This document shows, one piece after another, positions 7,969 to 15,767 of a DNA stretch of 64,000 bases. Under the pieces are notes generated by a model that saw only the letters and a program-made list of their open reading frames with translations, had not been told where the DNA came from and made no database searches. Where the stretch lies: contig NZ_BMMH01000017.1 of the NCBI RefSeq assembly GCF_014645735.1, positions 1-64,000 of the forward strand, in the 5' to 3' direction. The position numbers and the translations under genes were made by a program. The DNA comes from Nocardia jinanensis (GTDB lineage: Bacteria; Actinomycetota; Actinomycetes; Mycobacteriales; Mycobacteriaceae). Position 1 is the first letter of the stretch; the number at the start of each line of letters is the position of its first letter.

Positions 7969-8328
7969 ATGCCAGTGGGCCAGGACGTCACGCGGATCAG
8001 AGTGCAGGTGCTGGAACAGATGATCGCCCGGGGGCAGGTGTGGTCACGAATGGCCGATGAATACGGCGTCGAGAATCCTTCTCCACCGTGGAAATCGAGT
8101 CTGGACGGGATATGTGACGCTCTCGACCGAGAAGGGTCGACGCTACCGCTGCTCGCTCGGCGTGACGAAGAGGATCGTCTCGCCGAGGAGGTGTATCCGG
8201 CGCTGCCGTTCCCGGAGAATCAGCTCGTTGCGCTGGCGCATTCGCTGATCGCCCGGAAGATCATCGACGAGTCCGAGTTGGCCGACCATATCGCGGAGGT
8301 CCGGGCCAGGCTCGAAGCGGGAGGATGA
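7969..8328 (+). CDS. Thiocyanate hydrolase activator (P15K/NhlE-like)
   Basis: A 119-residue protein 18 bp after scnC, with GGAGGA before the ATG. Its C-terminal half (LPFPENQLVALAHSLIARKIIDESELADHI) resembles the N-terminal helical domain of nitrile hydratase beta and thiocyanate hydrolase beta chains. Small proteins of this type, such as P15K of T. thioparus and NhlE of Rhodococcus, deliver cobalt to the catalytic chain and are encoded directly after it. The position and length fit that role. No metal-binding cysteines are present. The function is inferred from domain similarity and operon order. Confidence 0.75.
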   Translation: MPVGQDVTRIRVQVLEQMIARGQVWSRMADEYGVENPSPPWKSSLDGICDALDREGSTLPLLARRDEEDRLAEEVYPALPFPENQLVALAHSLIARKIIDESELADHIAEVRARLEAGG

Positions 8329-8386
8329 GCCCGTAGGGACCGACAGGGCTCCCGACCCGGCCCCACCGACCGTGGTCCGAGCGCCC

Positions 8387-9121
8387 TCAGGCACCCGCCC
8401 CGAGAAGATCACGAGATTCGGCGAGCGAGCGCAATCGATCGCGGTCATCCGTCGGGCGCGCCAGCGCTCGCGCCACCGCGCGCCGGGCTTCGCCACCGTT
8501 GAGCCACCGGACCACCTCTCGGTGGCCGACCCCGTCGACGTCCCAGAAAGTATTGTTCGGCACCAGCGCGCCGCGCCGCAGCACCACATGATCGGTCAGG
8601 AAATCCCGGAGGCTGTGCACGGCCGCCGAAGTCTCCAGCCGCGACCAACTGGCCAGATACGGAGCGACACTGCCTGCCGCGGCGCCGAACGCGCACAACA
8701 GCACGCTCGGTTCGCATGCATCCGGGTAATCGCTGAGAACTTCGGCCCACAGCGCGTCCATCAACTCGACGAGTACACCGGACTCGGGCCAGGAGGTCCA
8801 GTCCGCGAGACGCAGACGGTCGTACACCATCTCGATATCGGGAAAGTCCATTTCCCCGGTATGACACAGCTCCAGGATGCGTGGCGCGAAATACCGCAGG
8901 TCCACGGCCGACCCTGCACCCAGCATCACCACGGTCGCATACTGACGGATATCGCCGACGCTCAACATCTTTCGTGGCCTGTCCAGCAGCACCTCGATCT
9001 TGTCGGAACGGAGGCAGCAGGGGCACGCCTCGATTCGCGCCGGTCGCCGCGCTTGCGCGAATTCTGTGTCCAGCGCCGCGAGTACCTCCTCGACCGTGCG
9101 GATCCCCGCGCTACCCACCAT
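8387..9121 (-). CDS. Hypothetical protein with CPCC motif
   Basis: A 244-residue soluble protein, convergent with the thiocyanate hydrolase operon. Near residue 33 it has 'EACPCCLRSDKIEVLLDRP', where the paired cysteines could bind metal. The rest is predicted helical, with patterns such as 'DLRYFAPRILEL' and 'WTSWPESGVLVELMDALWAEVL'. No catalytic motif is recognisable and I cannot assign a family. The long frame on the opposite strand (8372-9382) is arginine/histidine-rich and lacks protein-like patterns, so the minus-strand frame is taken as real. Confidence 0.65.
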   Translation of the reverse strand: MVGSAGIRTVEEVLAALDTEFAQARRPARIEACPCCLRSDKIEVLLDRPRKMLSVGDIRQYATVVMLGAGSAVDLRYFAPRILELCHTGEMDFPDIEMVYDRLRLADWTSWPESGVLVELMDALWAEVLSDYPDACEPSVLLCAFGAAAGSVAPYLASWSRLETSAAVHSLRDFLTDHVVLRRGALVPNNTFWDVDGVGHREVVRWLNGGEARRAVARALARPTDDRDRLRSLAESRDLLGAGA

Positions 9122-9172
9122 GACAGAACGCTAGCAGAGGAAACCGCCCGCACTCGGTGTTCGCCGCTCAGC

Positions 9173-10138
9173 TCAGCACAGCGCATTCCGATGGTGTTCA
9201 CCCGCTGCCTCCGCGATAGCGATGATCCCGACGCGCAACTCCGCAGGGGCCAGCACATCGATCTCGGTGCCGAATCCCACCAGCATCGCCGCGGCCGCTT
9301 CCACACTTCGTACCCGGATCCGATGCACTCCCGGTTCGCCGGCGACGGGTTCGGGGTCACCGAGCGCGGTCACCGCCAGTGACCGCGACACCAGCGGTAG
9401 CCGCGACCGGTGGACGCGAAGCACGATCTCGGTCGCGGGGGCCCCGCGGAAATCGTCGCGCATCTGCCGCCACACCTGTTGCAGATCCAGGTCCGGCGGT
9501 CGCCGGGTGGGCTCACCCAGGCGGCGTACCGCGCTGATCCGGGAGACCCGGTAGCTGCGCGGTCGGCCACGATGGGCGGCGACGAGATACCAGGTCGTGC
9601 CGACCTGGAGCAGCCCCCAGGGATCGACGGTCCGGTCCCCCGGCGCAGTGGCCTGCTTCGACTGGTAGCGGATCCGGATCCTTTCGTCGTCCAGGACCGC
9701 GGCCTGCACCTCGGCCAGTGCGTCCAGCGCCGCCGGTTCGCGATGCCATCCGCCGCCGTCGAGGACGATTCGGTCCCGGACGTGGGTGACCAGCCGATGC
9801 TGATCATCGGGCAGAGCAGTCGACAGTTTGTGCAGAGCACTGCAGAACGAACTGCCCAGCCCGAGCGCCTCGGCCGTCCCCCGCCCGCCCGCGACGAAGA
9901 GCGCGCGGGCTTCCGCGGCGGTGAGTTGCTCGGCATCCGGTTCGAACCCGGGCACGAGAGCGAATACACCGCCCCGTCCTCGTTCGGCGTACACCGGAAT
10001 ACCGGCGGCGGACAGCGCCTCCATATCGCGCAGCACCGTCCGTTTGGTGACTTCGAGGCGCCGGGCCAGCTCGGCGGCACTCATCCGCCCGGAGCGCCGC
10101 AGCAGTTGAACGATCTGGAGTAAACGGTCCGCACGCAC
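9173..10138 (-). CDS. WYL-domain transcriptional regulator (YafY type)
   Basis: Cytoplasmic repressor or activator of 321 residues. The N-terminal DeoR-like helix-turn-helix is clear ('RADRLLQIVQLLRRSGRMSAAELARRLEVTKRTVLRDMEAL'), followed by a WYL domain with 'DPWGLLQVGTTWYLVAAHRGRPRSYRVSRI' near residue 180. WYL domains sense ligands. The start is a GTG at 10138; the longer frame to 10177 would overlap the palindrome at 10160-10178. It is divergent from a TIGR03086-type gene, probably its target. The nature of the ligand is not visible. Confidence 0.9.
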   Translation of the reverse strand: MRADRLLQIVQLLRRSGRMSAAELARRLEVTKRTVLRDMEALSAAGIPVYAERGRGGVFALVPGFEPDAEQLTAAEARALFVAGGRGTAEALGLGSSFCSALHKLSTALPDDQHRLVTHVRDRIVLDGGGWHREPAALDALAEVQAAVLDDERIRIRYQSKQATAPGDRTVDPWGLLQVGTTWYLVAAHRGRPRSYRVSRISAVRRLGEPTRRPPDLDLQQVWRQMRDDFRGAPATEIVLRVHRSRLPLVSRSLAVTALGDPEPVAGEPGVHRIRVRSVEAAAAMLVGFGTEIDVLAPAELRVGIIAIAEAAGEHHRNALC

Positions 10139-10159
10139 TTCTCCAGATTCGCACGGAAA

Positions 10160-10178
10160 GGTGACACCAGATGTCACC
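10160..10178. promoter_or_regulatory. Palindromic operator between WYL regulator and TIGR03086 gene
   Basis: GGTGACA-CCAGA-TGTCACC is a perfect inverted repeat with 7-bp arms. It lies 22 bp upstream of both start codons of the divergent pair, the expected place for a site bound by the WYL regulator. It also argues against the upstream ATG at 10171. Confidence 0.65.
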
Positions 10179-10200
10179 TTGGCTGCACGAGACTGCTCCC

Positions 10201-10788
10201 ATGACTCAGATTCCGGACTTCCGCTCAGATCTCACCGCCGCCCAGGAGTGGGTGGCCGGGCTCATGGCCGCGGTCCGCGCCGACCAGTGGAACGCACCCA
10301 CCCCCTGTACGGACTTCGATGTCCGCGCACTCCTCGAACACCTTTCCTGCCATCCGGCCAAACTGGTGGCCACCGCCACCGGCGCGGACCCTCGCACACT
10401 GCCCTCCCGAGCGGATATCGATACGAACTCGCCCGGCGAGGACTATTTGAAGCGGTCCGCCACCGCTCTCGAACAATGGGCCGACGACGCTCTGCTGACC
10501 CGCCCGCTCATCGCACCCTGGGGCGAGGCACCCGGCGGGCTCGCGGTCGGTGGCTACCTGATGGAAACCGTCGCGCACGGCTGGGATCTGGCCGTGGCCA
10601 CCGGGCAGAACGCCGAAGCCGACCCGGCCCTGGTGGCCAAGGCTCAGGCCATCGCCGATCGGGCGCTCTCCGACGCGTTCCGCGGCCCCGGGTCACCGTT
10701 CGGAGTTCGCGTCGAACCGCGTCCGCAAGCCGGACCGACCGAGCGGCTGGCCGCGTTCCTCGGGCGCGACTGGGACGAGAGCCGCTGA
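10201..10788 (+). CDS. TIGR03086-family (DinB-like) metal-binding protein
   Basis: A 195-residue protein of the DinB/mycothiol maleylpyruvate isomerase N-terminal fold. Evidence is 'DQWNAPTPCTDFDVRALLEHL', with the first metal-binding His, and 'VGGYLMETVAHGWDLAVATGQ' with the last, both hallmarks of this family. Members are four-helix bundles with a His-based metal site and often act in thiol-linked detoxification, but most have no assigned reaction. The ATG at 10201 is chosen because the one at 10171 lies inside the operator. A strong terminator follows, so the gene is likely monocistronic and controlled by the divergent WYL regulator. Confidence 0.85.
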   Translation: MTQIPDFRSDLTAAQEWVAGLMAAVRADQWNAPTPCTDFDVRALLEHLSCHPAKLVATATGADPRTLPSRADIDTNSPGEDYLKRSATALEQWADDALLTRPLIAPWGEAPGGLAVGGYLMETVAHGWDLAVATGQNAEADPALVAKAQAIADRALSDAFRGPGSPFGVRVEPRPQAGPTERLAAFLGRDWDESR

Positions 10789-10805
10789 ACCGACCCCATC
10801 GGCGC

Positions 10806-10845
10806 GACCCGCCGCACCGTGGTCACCGTGACGGTGCGGCGGGTC
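10806..10845 (+). terminator. Strong hairpin terminator
   Basis: GACCCGCCGCACCGT (10806-10820) pairs perfectly with 10831-10845, a 15-bp stem with a 10-base loop, 17 bp after the preceding stop. No T-tract follows on the plus strand. Confidence 0.6.
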
Positions 10846-11006
10846 GGTCCCACCTACAGATCGAGGACCGCGGGCCATTCCGCGACCTCCAGTTGCCGGA
10901 CGTGCACCTCGGCGAGATTCATCCCGTCATTGTGGCGCAACCGATACACCCGAGCCGGTCGCTTCACGGACACCGCGGCCGCTTCAGGACCCGGCGAACA
11001 ACAGCG

Positions 11007-11435
11007 GTAGGGGGCAACCCGCTTCCGCACGCGATCGAATTCTTCGGCGCCCGAGTGGCCGAAACCTACAGCCACTCGGGCGGTTCCGGCCCGCTGAACA
11101 ACCGGGTGTGGCCCGACCTCGATACCGATGATCTCGATCTGTTCGTCGAGAAATCCGCTTTCAGTGCCTTCTTCCCGGGTCGCTGCCCGCTACCGCGACT
11201 CCTCGAGCAGCGGGATATCGACACGGTCGTGATCACGGGCACTGTCACCAATGTCTGCTGTGAGTCCTCGGCACGCGATGCGAGCACCCTCGGTTTCCGG
11301 GTGATCATGGTCGCCGATGCGAATGCCGCGCGCCGCGACCGCGACCACAATGCCACCCTGCACACCATCTATCGATCATTCGGCGACGTGCGTCCGACCT
11401 CGGAGGTGCTCGACATGATCGAGGCTGCCGAGTAG
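11007..11435 (+). pseudogene. Truncated isochorismatase-family hydrolase
   Basis: The reading frame encodes the C-terminal two thirds of a cysteine hydrolase. The catalytic Lys lies in 'FVEKSAFSAFF' and the nucleophile in 'ITGTVTNVCCESSARDASTLGF', followed by 'VIMVADANAA'. The N-terminal third with the catalytic Asp (consensus IDMQxxF) is absent. Upstream in frame is non-matching arginine-rich sequence that overlaps the previous gene. No start codon with a ribosome site is seen near the homology boundary. The 73-codon minus-strand frame at 10854-11075 just upstream also looks like gene debris. This is a 5'-deleted remnant; functional activity is unlikely. Confidence 0.7.
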
Positions 11436-11634
11436 GACGATCCGAGACCACGGGCCACGCGTGACACGAAAGCAGCACGGTTCCTTCCTGCGATCGCCGC
11501 GCCCGAGACCGGCACGTAGGAGCCGGGAAGATCCACAGCAACCGCCCGCCGACACAGCGCAGGCAATGGCTCGAACGCGCCCGCACCGGATCTCGACAGT
11601 GTGAGGATGGGTACGTCGAGACGAGGGAGGAACT

Positions 11635-12456
11635 ATGGGGAAGTTGGACGGAAACGTGGCTGTCGTCACCGGCGGCGCGCGCGGGCAGGGCAGGGCGCAT
11701 GCATTATCGCTGGCCACAGCGGGCGCCGATATCGTGCTGTGCGATATCGGCGCGTCGATCGCGAGCGTGCCCTACCCGCTGGGTTCGCGGGCCGATCTCG
11801 CCGAGACGGCGGAACTGGTCGGCGAGACCGGCCGCCGATGCGTCACGATCACCGCGGACGTTCGCGATCAGCAGCAGATGAACACGGTGGCCGAACGAGC
11901 CATCGCCGAACTCGGACATATCGATATCCTGCTGGCCAACGCGGGTATAGCGTCCAACGCTCTGATCGCCGAGATGCCCGAGCAGACCTGGCGTGACATG
12001 ATCGATGTCAACCTGACCGGCGTCTACCACAGTTTCCGCGCCGTTGTCCCACATATGCTCGAGCGCGGCCGGGGACGGATCGTCGCCACCTCCTCCATCG
12101 TGGCCCGGATGGGCGCCCGCAAGGCCGGTCACTACGCAGCCGCGAAATGGGGTGTGATCGGGCTGGTGAAATCGCTGGCGGAGGAGGTCGGCGGACAGGG
12201 CATCACCGTGAACGCCGTCCTGCCCTCGGGTGTGCAGACCGATATGATCATGAACCCCGCCACCTACCGCGAGCTCATGCCCGATGTCGAGAACCCCACG
12301 CGTGAGGCCGCGATGGCGATGTTCGAGGCCGGGGGCGGGCTGATCCAGCCCGCGGAGGTCTCGGAGCTGATCCTGCTCCTGGTCTCCGATGCCGGCGGCC
12401 GGTACAACGGCGAAGCGATCACCATCTCCAACGGCCTCAGCACCCACACGATCTGA
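11635..12456 (+). CDS. Mycofactocin-type SDR oxidoreductase
   Basis: A 273-residue short-chain dehydrogenase. The N-terminal 'VVTGGARGQGRAHAL' carries the RGQGR signature. A 25-residue insertion after the second strand (residues ~38-60, IGASIASVPYPLGSRADLAET) is typical of the mycofactocin-dependent subgroup (TIGR03971), whose NAD is held and reoxidised by mycofactocin. Catalytic Ser-Tyr-Lys are in 'IVATSSIVARMGARKAGHYAAAKWG'. Such enzymes usually oxidise alcohols or terpenoid/steroid hydroxyls; the substrate is unknown. GGGAGGA precedes the ATG. No mycofactocin biosynthesis genes occur in the window. Confidence 0.9.
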   Translation: MGKLDGNVAVVTGGARGQGRAHALSLATAGADIVLCDIGASIASVPYPLGSRADLAETAELVGETGRRCVTITADVRDQQQMNTVAERAIAELGHIDILLANAGIASNALIAEMPEQTWRDMIDVNLTGVYHSFRAVVPHMLERGRGRIVATSSIVARMGARKAGHYAAAKWGVIGLVKSLAEEVGGQGITVNAVLPSGVQTDMIMNPATYRELMPDVENPTREAAMAMFEAGGGLIQPAEVSELILLLVSDAGGRYNGEAITISNGLSTHTI

Positions 12457-12560
12457 CCGGATCTCAGCCGGAGCAGTCGCGGCGACCTCAGGCGACAGGC
12501 ACTGCGCGGCAGATGCGGCCGGTCCCACACGAAGTGCGGGCAGCTCGAGACGCTTACACC

Positions 12561-12758
12561 TCAGAACTTGTTGTCGCGCAGAGCGGCGGTGAAGAACTTC
12601 CAGTCGTCCGAGGTGAACAGTAGAGCGGGCCCGACCGGGTTCTTGGAATCTCGAACGCCGACCCGTCCTCCATCGAGCCAGGCGACTTCGACACACTCGT
12701 TACTCGCTCCGCTATGCGAAGATTTGAACCAATACGCGCCAGATAATTCGACAGTCAT
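12561..12758 (-). CDS. DUF397 domain protein
   Basis: A 65-residue protein matching DUF397: 'GAYWFKSSHSGASNECVEVAWLDGGRVGVRDSKNPVGPALLFTSDDWKFFTAAL'. Proteins of this type are encoded beside Scr1-type helix-turn-helix regulators in actinobacteria and are proposed to be the partner in a toxin-antitoxin-like or regulatory pair. Its ATG overlaps the stop of the upstream regulator (ATGA), so the two are translationally coupled. Molecular function is unknown. Confidence 0.92.
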   Translation of the reverse strand: MTVELSGAYWFKSSHSGASNECVEVAWLDGGRVGVRDSKNPVGPALLFTSDDWKFFTAALRDNKF

Positions 12759-13630
12759 TGTTGGAATCTCCCTGCTATTTTCCTGATCCGATCTCGCGAA
12801 TGCTGCTCCTCCAGCGCGGCATTTCGAAGCTTGTCGAACAGGACGCGAAAGTTGTTCACGTCCTCGGTGTCATCGAAGGTCATCGAACCAATCGCCGCCT
12901 CGGCGTACACCACAGACGGCTCATTGTCCGGAAAGTCGATGATGATGAACGGCGTGACGACGCTGCCCGCAGGCACGCCCACGGCGAATGGCAATACGCG
13001 TACGACTACATTGTCGCGAGTGCTCATATCGACGATATGATGGCACTGAGCAGCCATGATGCGGTTCGATCCGACCACCGAATGCAGGGCGCTCTCATGT
13101 ATAAGGAATTCGACGCGAGCCCTGGAATGACGCTGGGTGACACGCCGACGGCGCTGCTCGCGAAGCTCGACATGCTTTTCGATTTCCTCTGAAGGAGCAT
13201 CCGGCGCGAAGAGTCGCTGAAGCGTGCGAACATAGTCGGCTGTTTGCAGCAACCCAGGCACGACCAAGGGCTGAAAGAAGTGGAATTCGGTAGCGGACGA
13301 CTCAAGAGCCAGATACGTGGAGTAACCCGGCACCAGGAGGTGTTGGTAGCCCTGCCACCAGACTTTCGTATTCGCTTGCGAGGCAAGACCCGCCAGATAC
13401 GTGGTTCGGTCGGCCGACAATCCATAGTGCCGGCACAGGTACTCGACTTCGCGGACCTTGATCCGCTCGTACTGGCCCAACTCGATACGACTGAGCGTCG
13501 CCCGGCTGAACTCCGTGTCCCGCGCGACCTGCTCCAGCGTGGCCCCCTGCGCGTGGCGCGCGTCGCGCAGTGCCCGACCCAGTTGCCGCCGCGGCAGTGT
13601 GGTGCCGCTGAGATTCGCCTTGCTAGGCAT
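12755..13630 (-). CDS. Scr1-type helix-turn-helix regulator (DUF5753)
   Basis: A 291-residue DNA-binding protein. Residues ~15-75 form an Xre-type helix-turn-helix ('LGRALRDARHAQGATLEQVARDTEFSRATLSRIELGQ'). The remainder is the DUF5753 domain ('FFQPLVVPGLLQTADYVRTL', 'LIHESALH', 'VRVLPFAVG'). The ATG at 13630 has a strong site AGGGGAGG; upstream codons to 13801 have no ribosome site. The downstream DUF397 gene overlaps by 4 bp. Such pairs are numerous in Streptomyces and Nocardia and influence development or act as TA-like modules. Confidence 0.92.
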   Translation of the reverse strand: MPSKANLSGTTLPRRQLGRALRDARHAQGATLEQVARDTEFSRATLSRIELGQYERIKVREVEYLCRHYGLSADRTTYLAGLASQANTKVWWQGYQHLLVPGYSTYLALESSATEFHFFQPLVVPGLLQTADYVRTLQRLFAPDAPSEEIEKHVELREQRRRRVTQRHSRARVEFLIHESALHSVVGSNRIMAAQCHHIVDMSTRDNVVVRVLPFAVGVPAGSVVTPFIIIDFPDNEPSVVYAEAAIGSMTFDDTEDVNNFRVLFDKLRNAALEEQHSRDRIRKIAGRFQQ

Positions 13631-13786
13631 CGTGCCTCCCCTGTTTCTCAACGAAATCGCTCGGCGTTTCTCAGCTCGAGAATCATGGTAGGCAAGCCCT
13701 GAGAGACGTGCTGGGCCGTTACGCAGATCCCGTGAAACCTTCTCGTCGAAACACTCCGAGCCTCTGACCTGCAGCAACATACTCAT

Positions 13787-14218
13787 ATGCCCGAGGTACA
13801 CGGAAGTTGGTGGCGCAAAGGCGAATCATTGCCGACGCGCGATGTCGCGTCGGCGAACCGCACTCGCTACGAAACGATCTCGTCCCCGCTCTCCGGAGGT
13901 CCGGAGAGCGCGCAGCGAGGAACCCGACCCAGCTCGACCAGCGGAACTCCCCGAAATCCGATAGCGAAGGTGAAACGGATAGTCCGGCACACCGAAGCCG
14001 CCGGCTGGCTCGCCGTATGGCGACTCGATCGCGGATCTATCCGGATCCTGTCGGTACGCAGCTCATCCGGCACACTTGTGGAATCGGCGGCAGATCCCCG
14101 CGCCGATATCCCGGATCTGGCGGATATGCGCGAACGGTTCCCGGAACATACCCGGTTGTGGGATGCAATCCGCCACGAATTCTGGGCCGATGCCGTATCC
14201 GAGGGTCGCGCGGGATGA
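13787..14218 (+). CDS. Hypothetical protein, coupled to next gene
   Basis: A 143-residue protein, divergent from the Scr1-type regulator. The N-terminal 55 residues are low-complexity and basic. The C-terminal part is more ordered ('IVRHTEAAGWLAVWRLDRGSIRILSV', 'RERFPEHTRLWDAIRHEFWAD'). No family is recognised. Its stop overlaps the next ATG (ATGA), so the two are probably co-translated. The true start could be an internal codon that removes the low-complexity leader. Confidence 0.55.
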   Translation: MPEVHGSWWRKGESLPTRDVASANRTRYETISSPLSGGPESAQRGTRPSSTSGTPRNPIAKVKRIVRHTEAAGWLAVWRLDRGSIRILSVRSSSGTLVESAADPRADIPDLADMRERFPEHTRLWDAIRHEFWADAVSEGRAG

Positions 14219-14802
14219 GCACGATCCGATACCCCGACGACGAATCGGTCGCGGAGATCACCACCCGTTACCTGCTCTCCATGCCCGCCCGGCTGCTGCC
14301 CATTCTGTACGGGTTCCGGTTCGACGGCACAGCCGTGCACACCGATTGCGCCCGAGTCGATCTCGACCGCGAGCGGGCATCCGGCGAACCGAACCCGATC
14401 CACGCCCAGGCTGCACATCTACGTACCGTCCTCGGTCCCGGCTTGTTCGGATTCGGTTTCGTCTTCCCCGTTTTCGCCGACCAGCTGGATATCCACGCCC
14501 GCAACCGACATATCCCGGCGCCGGTCCGCGCGGCGGCCGAACGACTGCCCGCGGTGGATGATCTCATCGCCGCAGCCACCATCGACGCCACCGGCCGCCA
14601 ATGGTGGGCGGTAGTCCCCCAACACTTGCCCGAGCTGGAGCCGGTGCTTCTGCGATTCCCGGCGGTCGCCCCGGCGGACTGGCGGCTACCCGAATCCTTC
14701 GATGCCTCGCTCTGGACCGCCGCGCTCGCCCTAGACGAATCGAACCACGCCCATCTACTGCGGTTGCGTGTCACGCAGCCGGATCGAGGCCCGATCCGAT
14801 GA
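14215..14802 (+). CDS. Hypothetical protein
   Basis: A 195-residue protein overlapping the preceding gene by 4 bp. Visible patterns are 'TTRYLLSMPARLLPILYGFRFDGTAV', 'GPGLFGFGFVFPVF' and 'ALALDESNHAHLLRLRV'. There is no signal peptide and no recognised catalytic motif. It ends 60 bp before the convergent EspG gene. Coupling suggests that it works with the upstream 143-residue protein; the function is unknown. Confidence 0.6.
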   Translation: MSTIRYPDDESVAEITTRYLLSMPARLLPILYGFRFDGTAVHTDCARVDLDRERASGEPNPIHAQAAHLRTVLGPGLFGFGFVFPVFADQLDIHARNRHIPAPVRAAAERLPAVDDLIAAATIDATGRQWWAVVPQHLPELEPVLLRFPAVAPADWRLPESFDASLWTAALALDESNHAHLLRLRVTQPDRGPIR

Positions 14803-14861
14803 AGCCGATACCTTACGATCACGGCCGCCGTGGTCGGAGTACGGGTGCTGCGCTACCCCAC

Positions 14862-15641
14862 TCACCAAGCAGCGTCCGCGCGCTCCTCCTCCAACCGGCG
14901 CCAGGCGTTGTCCAACCAGGTCCCGAAGTGGCGGGTGAACTCGGCGGATGTGGCCGGGCGAACCGTCACATGGTTGCCGCGCTGTTCGGTGTAGCGGCCG
15001 TCGCCGGTGATGTCGTACCACTGCAGGACTCGGAGCGGTTCTATCGCCGCGTCGAATCGCCCCATGAGCAGTACCGCGCAACCGCCGCCGTCATTTTCCC
15101 GGCCGACCAGCTTCCGATACTGCTCACGGGCCCGGGCGCGCCGCGGGTCCTCGAAGTGAGTGTCGCTGCGCGATTCGAGATCCCCGGGATGGAAGGTCGC
15201 GGCTTCGGCGGTACCGGGCGCGCAGGGGGCGAGACCGGAAACCAATCGAGCCGCCAAATTCTCCGGGCGGAAAAGGCGCACCTGGATCGGGCCGTGTTCA
15301 TTTGCGCCACCCACCTGACTCAAAGTCACCGCATACGCTTCGGTGCGTGCCCCGACGATCCGGTATTCACGCATATCGTCGCGGCCCGTGCTGCGCTGGT
15401 GCGCACAGGTGGCGCCGAGGATCTCGATCCGCATCCCGGAGGTGCCCAAAGTATCGAGGGCGACCTGGATTCCGGCCCGCTCCTCACGCGTGTACCGGTC
15501 CCGAACCGCAAGACGATGGGCCCGTGCTTCGTCGTTGAAGGCGAACCTGCTCGTATAGCGCAGCGGAGTGGGGAACCGATCGTAGGCGTCGCTGTACCAC
15601 AGCGCCGCGAAATCGTCCGGCTCCCAGGTCCACTCGGGCAT
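14862..15641 (-). CDS. espG: ESX secretion-associated protein EspG
   Basis: EspG is the cytosolic chaperone that binds PE-PPE-type substrates of type VII secretion systems. The 259-residue sequence opens with the family signature 'WTWEPDDFAALWYSDAYDRFPTPLRYTSRF', then 'VALDTLGTSGMRIEILG' and the late 'FGTWLDNAWRRLEEE'. It is the last of four minus-strand genes with a PPE-like substrate and a DUF3558 lipoprotein, but a terminator-like hairpin separates it from the PPE-like gene. No eccC, eccB or mycP is nearby, so the satellite must use an ESX machine encoded elsewhere. Confidence 0.88.
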   Translation of the reverse strand: MPEWTWEPDDFAALWYSDAYDRFPTPLRYTSRFAFNDEARAHRLAVRDRYTREERAGIQVALDTLGTSGMRIEILGATCAHQRSTGRDDMREYRIVGARTEAYAVTLSQVGGANEHGPIQVRLFRPENLAARLVSGLAPCAPGTAEAATFHPGDLESRSDTHFEDPRRARAREQYRKLVGRENDGGGCAVLLMGRFDAAIEPLRVLQWYDITGDGRYTEQRGNHVTVRPATSAEFTRHFGTWLDNAWRRLEEERADAAW

Positions 15642-15693
15642 CGATCATTCCCCTTGTTGTGTGCGATTCAGCGGTACCGGCAGGTCGGAAGTA

Positions 15694-15729
15694 ACCGGGT
15701 GGGTCCGCGCCGGAGCGGACCCACCCGGT
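15694..15729 (-). terminator. Terminator hairpin between PPE-like gene and espG
   Basis: ACCGGGTGGGTCCGC (15694-15708) pairs perfectly with 15715-15729, six-base loop. On the minus strand it is followed by TTACTTCC. It may end or attenuate transcription before espG. Confidence 0.65.
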
Positions 15730-15767
15730 CGTCGACTGTCGATCAGCCGAAGCGAAAACCGAAGTTG

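Noticed and set aside
6376..8328. Ordinary nitrile hydratase operon
   Set aside because: The domain order fits, but the ~240-residue catalytic chain and specific segments (PMVEEV, RRRLVRWPRQVLAEFG, GDPQCF, TPHDVGG) match thiocyanate hydrolase as remembered. Nitrile activity is kept as an alternative.
8372..9382. 336-codon plus-strand frame
   Set aside because: It overlaps two minus-strand genes; the minus-strand CPCC protein and WYL regulator have far better composition and motifs.
10171..10200. Upstream ATG of the TIGR03086 gene
   Set aside because: It lies inside the palindromic operator and has no ribosome site; the ATG at 10201 fits the family N-terminus better.
10854..11075. 73-codon minus-strand gene
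   Set aside because: The end reads protein-like (VYRLRHNDGMNLAEVHVRQLEV), but there is no ribosome site or family match; treated as debris beside the truncated isochorismatase.
10161..11435. Single 424-residue protein
   Set aside because: The first 280 codons are out of frame with the TIGR03086 gene and are arginine-rich; only the last ~143 codons match isochorismatases.
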